Part shown: positions 59,114 through 64,000 of the stretch, one piece after another
Layout of the letters: each line of letters starts with the position of its first letter
Numbering within the stretch: the first letter of the stretch is position 1
Source: Phalacrocorax aristotelis
Lineage: Eukaryota; Chordata; Aves; Suliformes; Phalacrocoracidae
Reading direction: 5' to 3'
Assembly: GCF_949628215.1 (NCBI RefSeq)
Contig: NC_134281.1
Location: 11,356,501 to 11,420,500, forward strand
DNA: 64,000 bases
Position numbers and translations under genes: made by a program
Notes under the pieces: model-generated
Database searches by the model: none
The model's input: the letters and a program-made list of their open reading frames with translations, nothing else
Told to the model about the DNA's origin: nothing

Positions 59114-60585
59114 CTAGGGGGACCCATCCCCACGGCTGTCCTGGCCCCGGCTGCTAGCTGGCTCCTGGCCCTTGCGGAGGTCGGCGCAGAACAGGACCTG
59201 GCAAGTGGGGGAGAGATGATGGGGTGGGGGGATGTGGGCTGAGCCCTAGGGTCCACAGGACGGGGGGACTCACCGCCTGTGCCCAGCCAGCGCGAGGGCC
59301 CCACAGCCCCCGGAAAAAGTCACCTGCAGAGAGAGGGTGAGCACCAGGGCCGGGGGCACCATCCCCGTTTCCGGGAGGCACCCGGTCAGTGCCTGGCCCT
59401 GCCCTCACCGATCTCCTGGTGGGCCCGGGGGGACAGGCTCCGGCTGCCCACCACCACGCCGTAGCGCTGCCGTGCGATGCGCCAGACATGGGTGTCCACC
59501 GGCACTGCCTCTGCCTTGTCCAGGGCCATCAGACACACGCAGTCGGCGATCTGCCACCGGGCAGCGCTGTCAGCTACCATTCCCGCTCCCCATCCCCTGT
59601 TCCCCCCTTTCCCACTACCCACCTTGGCGCCCACACCGGGCAGGGTGCACAGCACCCTCCTGGCCTCTGCATACGGTGTGGCACGCAGACGGTGCAGCCC
59701 CTCGGGGCCAAGCCCCTCGGCGATGGCCTGTGCGCTCCCGCTCACAAACTTGGCCCGGTACCCGAAACCCAGCGCCCGCAGCCGGGCCTCAGCGTCGGCA
59801 CCTGCAGGGGGATGTGGGTGGGCACCGTCGATGCCACGGTGCAGTGGTGATGGCAGAGGGGTGATGGTGGACCTGTGAGTGCCGAGAGGGAGGGGAAGGC
59901 ATGGATGGGCTGGGTGTCGAGGTGGCAGAGGCGGCGGCCGAAGGCCCGGCAGAGGCGCTCGATCATGGCGGTGATGCGGGAGATGTGGTTGTTGGAGGTG
60001 CAGATGAAGGAAAGGAGGCACTCGACAGGATCCTGACGCAGCACTCGCACCCCTGCCGACGGGACGCGGTGAGGGGGCGCCGGGCGGGCGCCGTAGCCGT
60101 CCCACGTGGCCCAGGAAAACCACCTCACCTGGGAAGTCATTGGCCACCTTGCGGAAAAGGGGGTCGGCCACCCCCCAGGTGCGGTACAGTGCAGTCAGTC
60201 CCACGTCCAGCTGGAAGTAGTCATGCAGGATCTGGTCCAGCTCGGCACCGCCCGGCTTCGCCGCCTCTGTGGGACACCCCTCCTCCTCCTCGCCGTACAC
60301 GGTGTACCAGAGGCGATCTTGGTCCTGCCTCAGCGTCCAGATGCGCTCCCCCAGCACGCCCGTCCAGCTCCCCGGGCTGCTCTCCCACCATCTGCCATAG
60401 ACGAGGACGTCGGGGCCGGCCCGGACCCTGCCGGGACCCCCGGTCAGGGGTGCCGGGACCCCCGGGCGGGCTCACCGGAAGGTCTGGCCCGAGGACAGCA
60501 CCAGGTCCAGGCGCAGCTCGGCCGGCGGGCAGGGCAGGCAGCGCCACAGGGACGGGCAGGCGGAGGGGGTGTCCCGCAGCTTCAT
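59114..60585 (-). CDS. OGG1: 8-oxoguanine DNA glycosylase
   Basis: OGG1 removes 8-oxoguanine paired with cytosine and nicks the strand (base-excision repair). Seven exons join in phase to 335 aa (human 345): 60476-60585, 60129-60391, 59873-60052, 59623-59801, 59409-59550, 59274-59323 and 59114-59197. Seen are [52 protein letters not shown] and the helix-hairpin-helix [19 protein letters not shown] with the Schiff-base lysine (K in GVGAK) and the catalytic aspartate (PVDTHVW). The C-terminus keeps [18 protein letters not shown] and is short after that. The N-terminus ([20 protein letters not shown]) lacks the longer leader seen in mammals. It is tail to tail with CAMK1 and lies downstream of BRPF1 on the same strand. 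Confidence 0.97.
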
Positions 60586-60950
60586 GGGGACCGGGGGGCG
60601 CGGTGGAGGCCGGCTGCGTCCCCCTGCCCCACGGACGTGGCGAGGTCAAGCACCGCCTGCCCCAGCTCTGCCGTGACACCCCGAAACCCCCCTCTGCCCC
60701 CAGAGCTGCTGCTGCATGGACCCCCTCCTGCCCCACACCCTCCCAAAGCCCCTCGCACGGTGCCCCAACCAGCCCCACACCCGCACATCCCCGTCCCGCA
60801 CCTCGCCCCATTCCCACACCTCCCCAGCCCCAGCCCCCACCGCTAACGCGCCGCTCCGCCACCATAGAGTTCCCCTCCGCGCAGGCAGAGCGCCCAACGC
60901 CTCCCCCCCCCCCCCCAGCACCGCTCTAGCCCAACTTCCGCCCGCCCCGC
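60586..60950 (-). promoter_or_regulatory. OGG1 promoter region
   Basis: About 400 bp of GC-rich sequence lies between the OGG1 start codon and the BRPF1 poly(A) signal. There is no TATA box. C runs (60902-60916) and CG dinucleotides cluster at 60870-60960. Confidence 0.4.
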
Positions 60951-60983
60951 CCCTCCCCTCCCCTCCCCTCCCCTCCCCCGCCC
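60951..60983 (-). repeat. (CCCTC)n tract, G-quadruplex-capable on the minus strand
   Basis: The plus strand reads repeated CCCTC, so the minus strand carries six runs of three or more G with one- or two-base spacers. It sits between the OGG1 promoter and the BRPF1 poly(A) site. Confidence 0.75.
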
Positions 60984-60994
60984 GCAGCGGAGAT

Positions 60995-61000
60995 TTTATT
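60995..61000 (-). promoter_or_regulatory. BRPF1 poly(A) signal (AATAAA on the minus strand)
   Basis: Plus-strand TTTATT lies 260 bp beyond the BRPF1 stop, in a short AT-rich island (60991-61055). Confidence 0.7.
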
Positions 61001-61259
61001 TTCTAAGAATCAATAGATTTTTTTTTTTCTTCCTTCAAAATAAATACAAACAACGTCCGAGCGCGGGGTGGGGGGGCAGCGCGGAGGGGGTGGGGGGGGG
61101 CCGCCCCGGCGGCCAGAGCGAGCTCGTGGGAAGGATGGGCGGGCAGCGGGGGCGGTGGGGGAGGGGCGGGTCCCCCGCCCCTCCGCCGCCGCGGGTGCAG
61201 ACCAGCTGCACGGGGGTCCCCGAGCCCCCTTAGCCCTGAGGTGCGTCGGGGCGCAGGGC

Positions 61260-64000
<2,741 letters not shown>

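Overview
This is vertebrate nuclear DNA, almost certainly from a bird. The genes match those at human 3p25.3, in the human order but inverted: PRRT3, CRELD1, IL17RC, IL17RE, JAGN1, RPUSD3, TTLL3, ARPC4, TADA3, CAMK1, OGG1, BRPF1. They are packed into about 40 kb with introns mostly of 70-400 bp, and the DNA is very GC-rich, as on avian small chromosomes. Every call below rests on reading conserved peptides, splice sites and codon phase; no database search was possible, and the bird assignment is an inference.

Layout. Positions 1-20.7 kb are AT-rich and hold one gene, IHO1 (CCDC36, plus strand), with introns up to 7 kb; its first coding exon was not found. Near 20.8 kb the base composition changes sharply to GC-rich and stays so. 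PRRT3 (plus) follows a CpG island and carries two apparent one-base frameshifts. CRELD1, IL17RC, IL17RE and JAGN1 then run in tandem on the minus strand. RPUSD3 (plus) starts 418 bp from JAGN1 in the divergent direction. TTLL3 and ARPC4 are on the minus strand, and ARPC4 shares a divergent promoter with TADA3 (plus). CAMK1 (plus) converges on OGG1 (minus), and the 3' half of BRPF1 (minus) runs off the right edge.

Reconstructed exon chains are in phase from start to stop for CRELD1 (423 aa), IL17RC (704), IL17RE (677), JAGN1 (183), RPUSD3 (316), TTLL3 (789), ARPC4 (168), TADA3 (432), CAMK1 (365) and OGG1 (335). The genes are unrelated in function: meiotic break formation (IHO1), IL-17 signalling (IL17RC, IL17RE), ER and secretory roles (CRELD1, JAGN1), tubulin glycylation (TTLL3), actin nucleation (ARPC4), chromatin (TADA3, BRPF1), calcium signalling (CAMK1), base-excision repair (OGG1) and mitochondrial RNA (RPUSD3). 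They share position and compaction, not a pathway.

I found no clearly new system. The most interesting items are signs of extreme compaction and small sequence oddities: stop codons lying inside poly(A) signals (IL17RC, RPUSD3), an 18-bp two-way poly(A) cassette between CAMK1 and OGG1, a near-perfect 34-bp palindrome inside the IL17RC SEFIR exon, a consensus RFX X-box ahead of TTLL3, several minisatellites, no CIDEC gene at its expected place, and the composition and synteny break between IHO1 and PRRT3.
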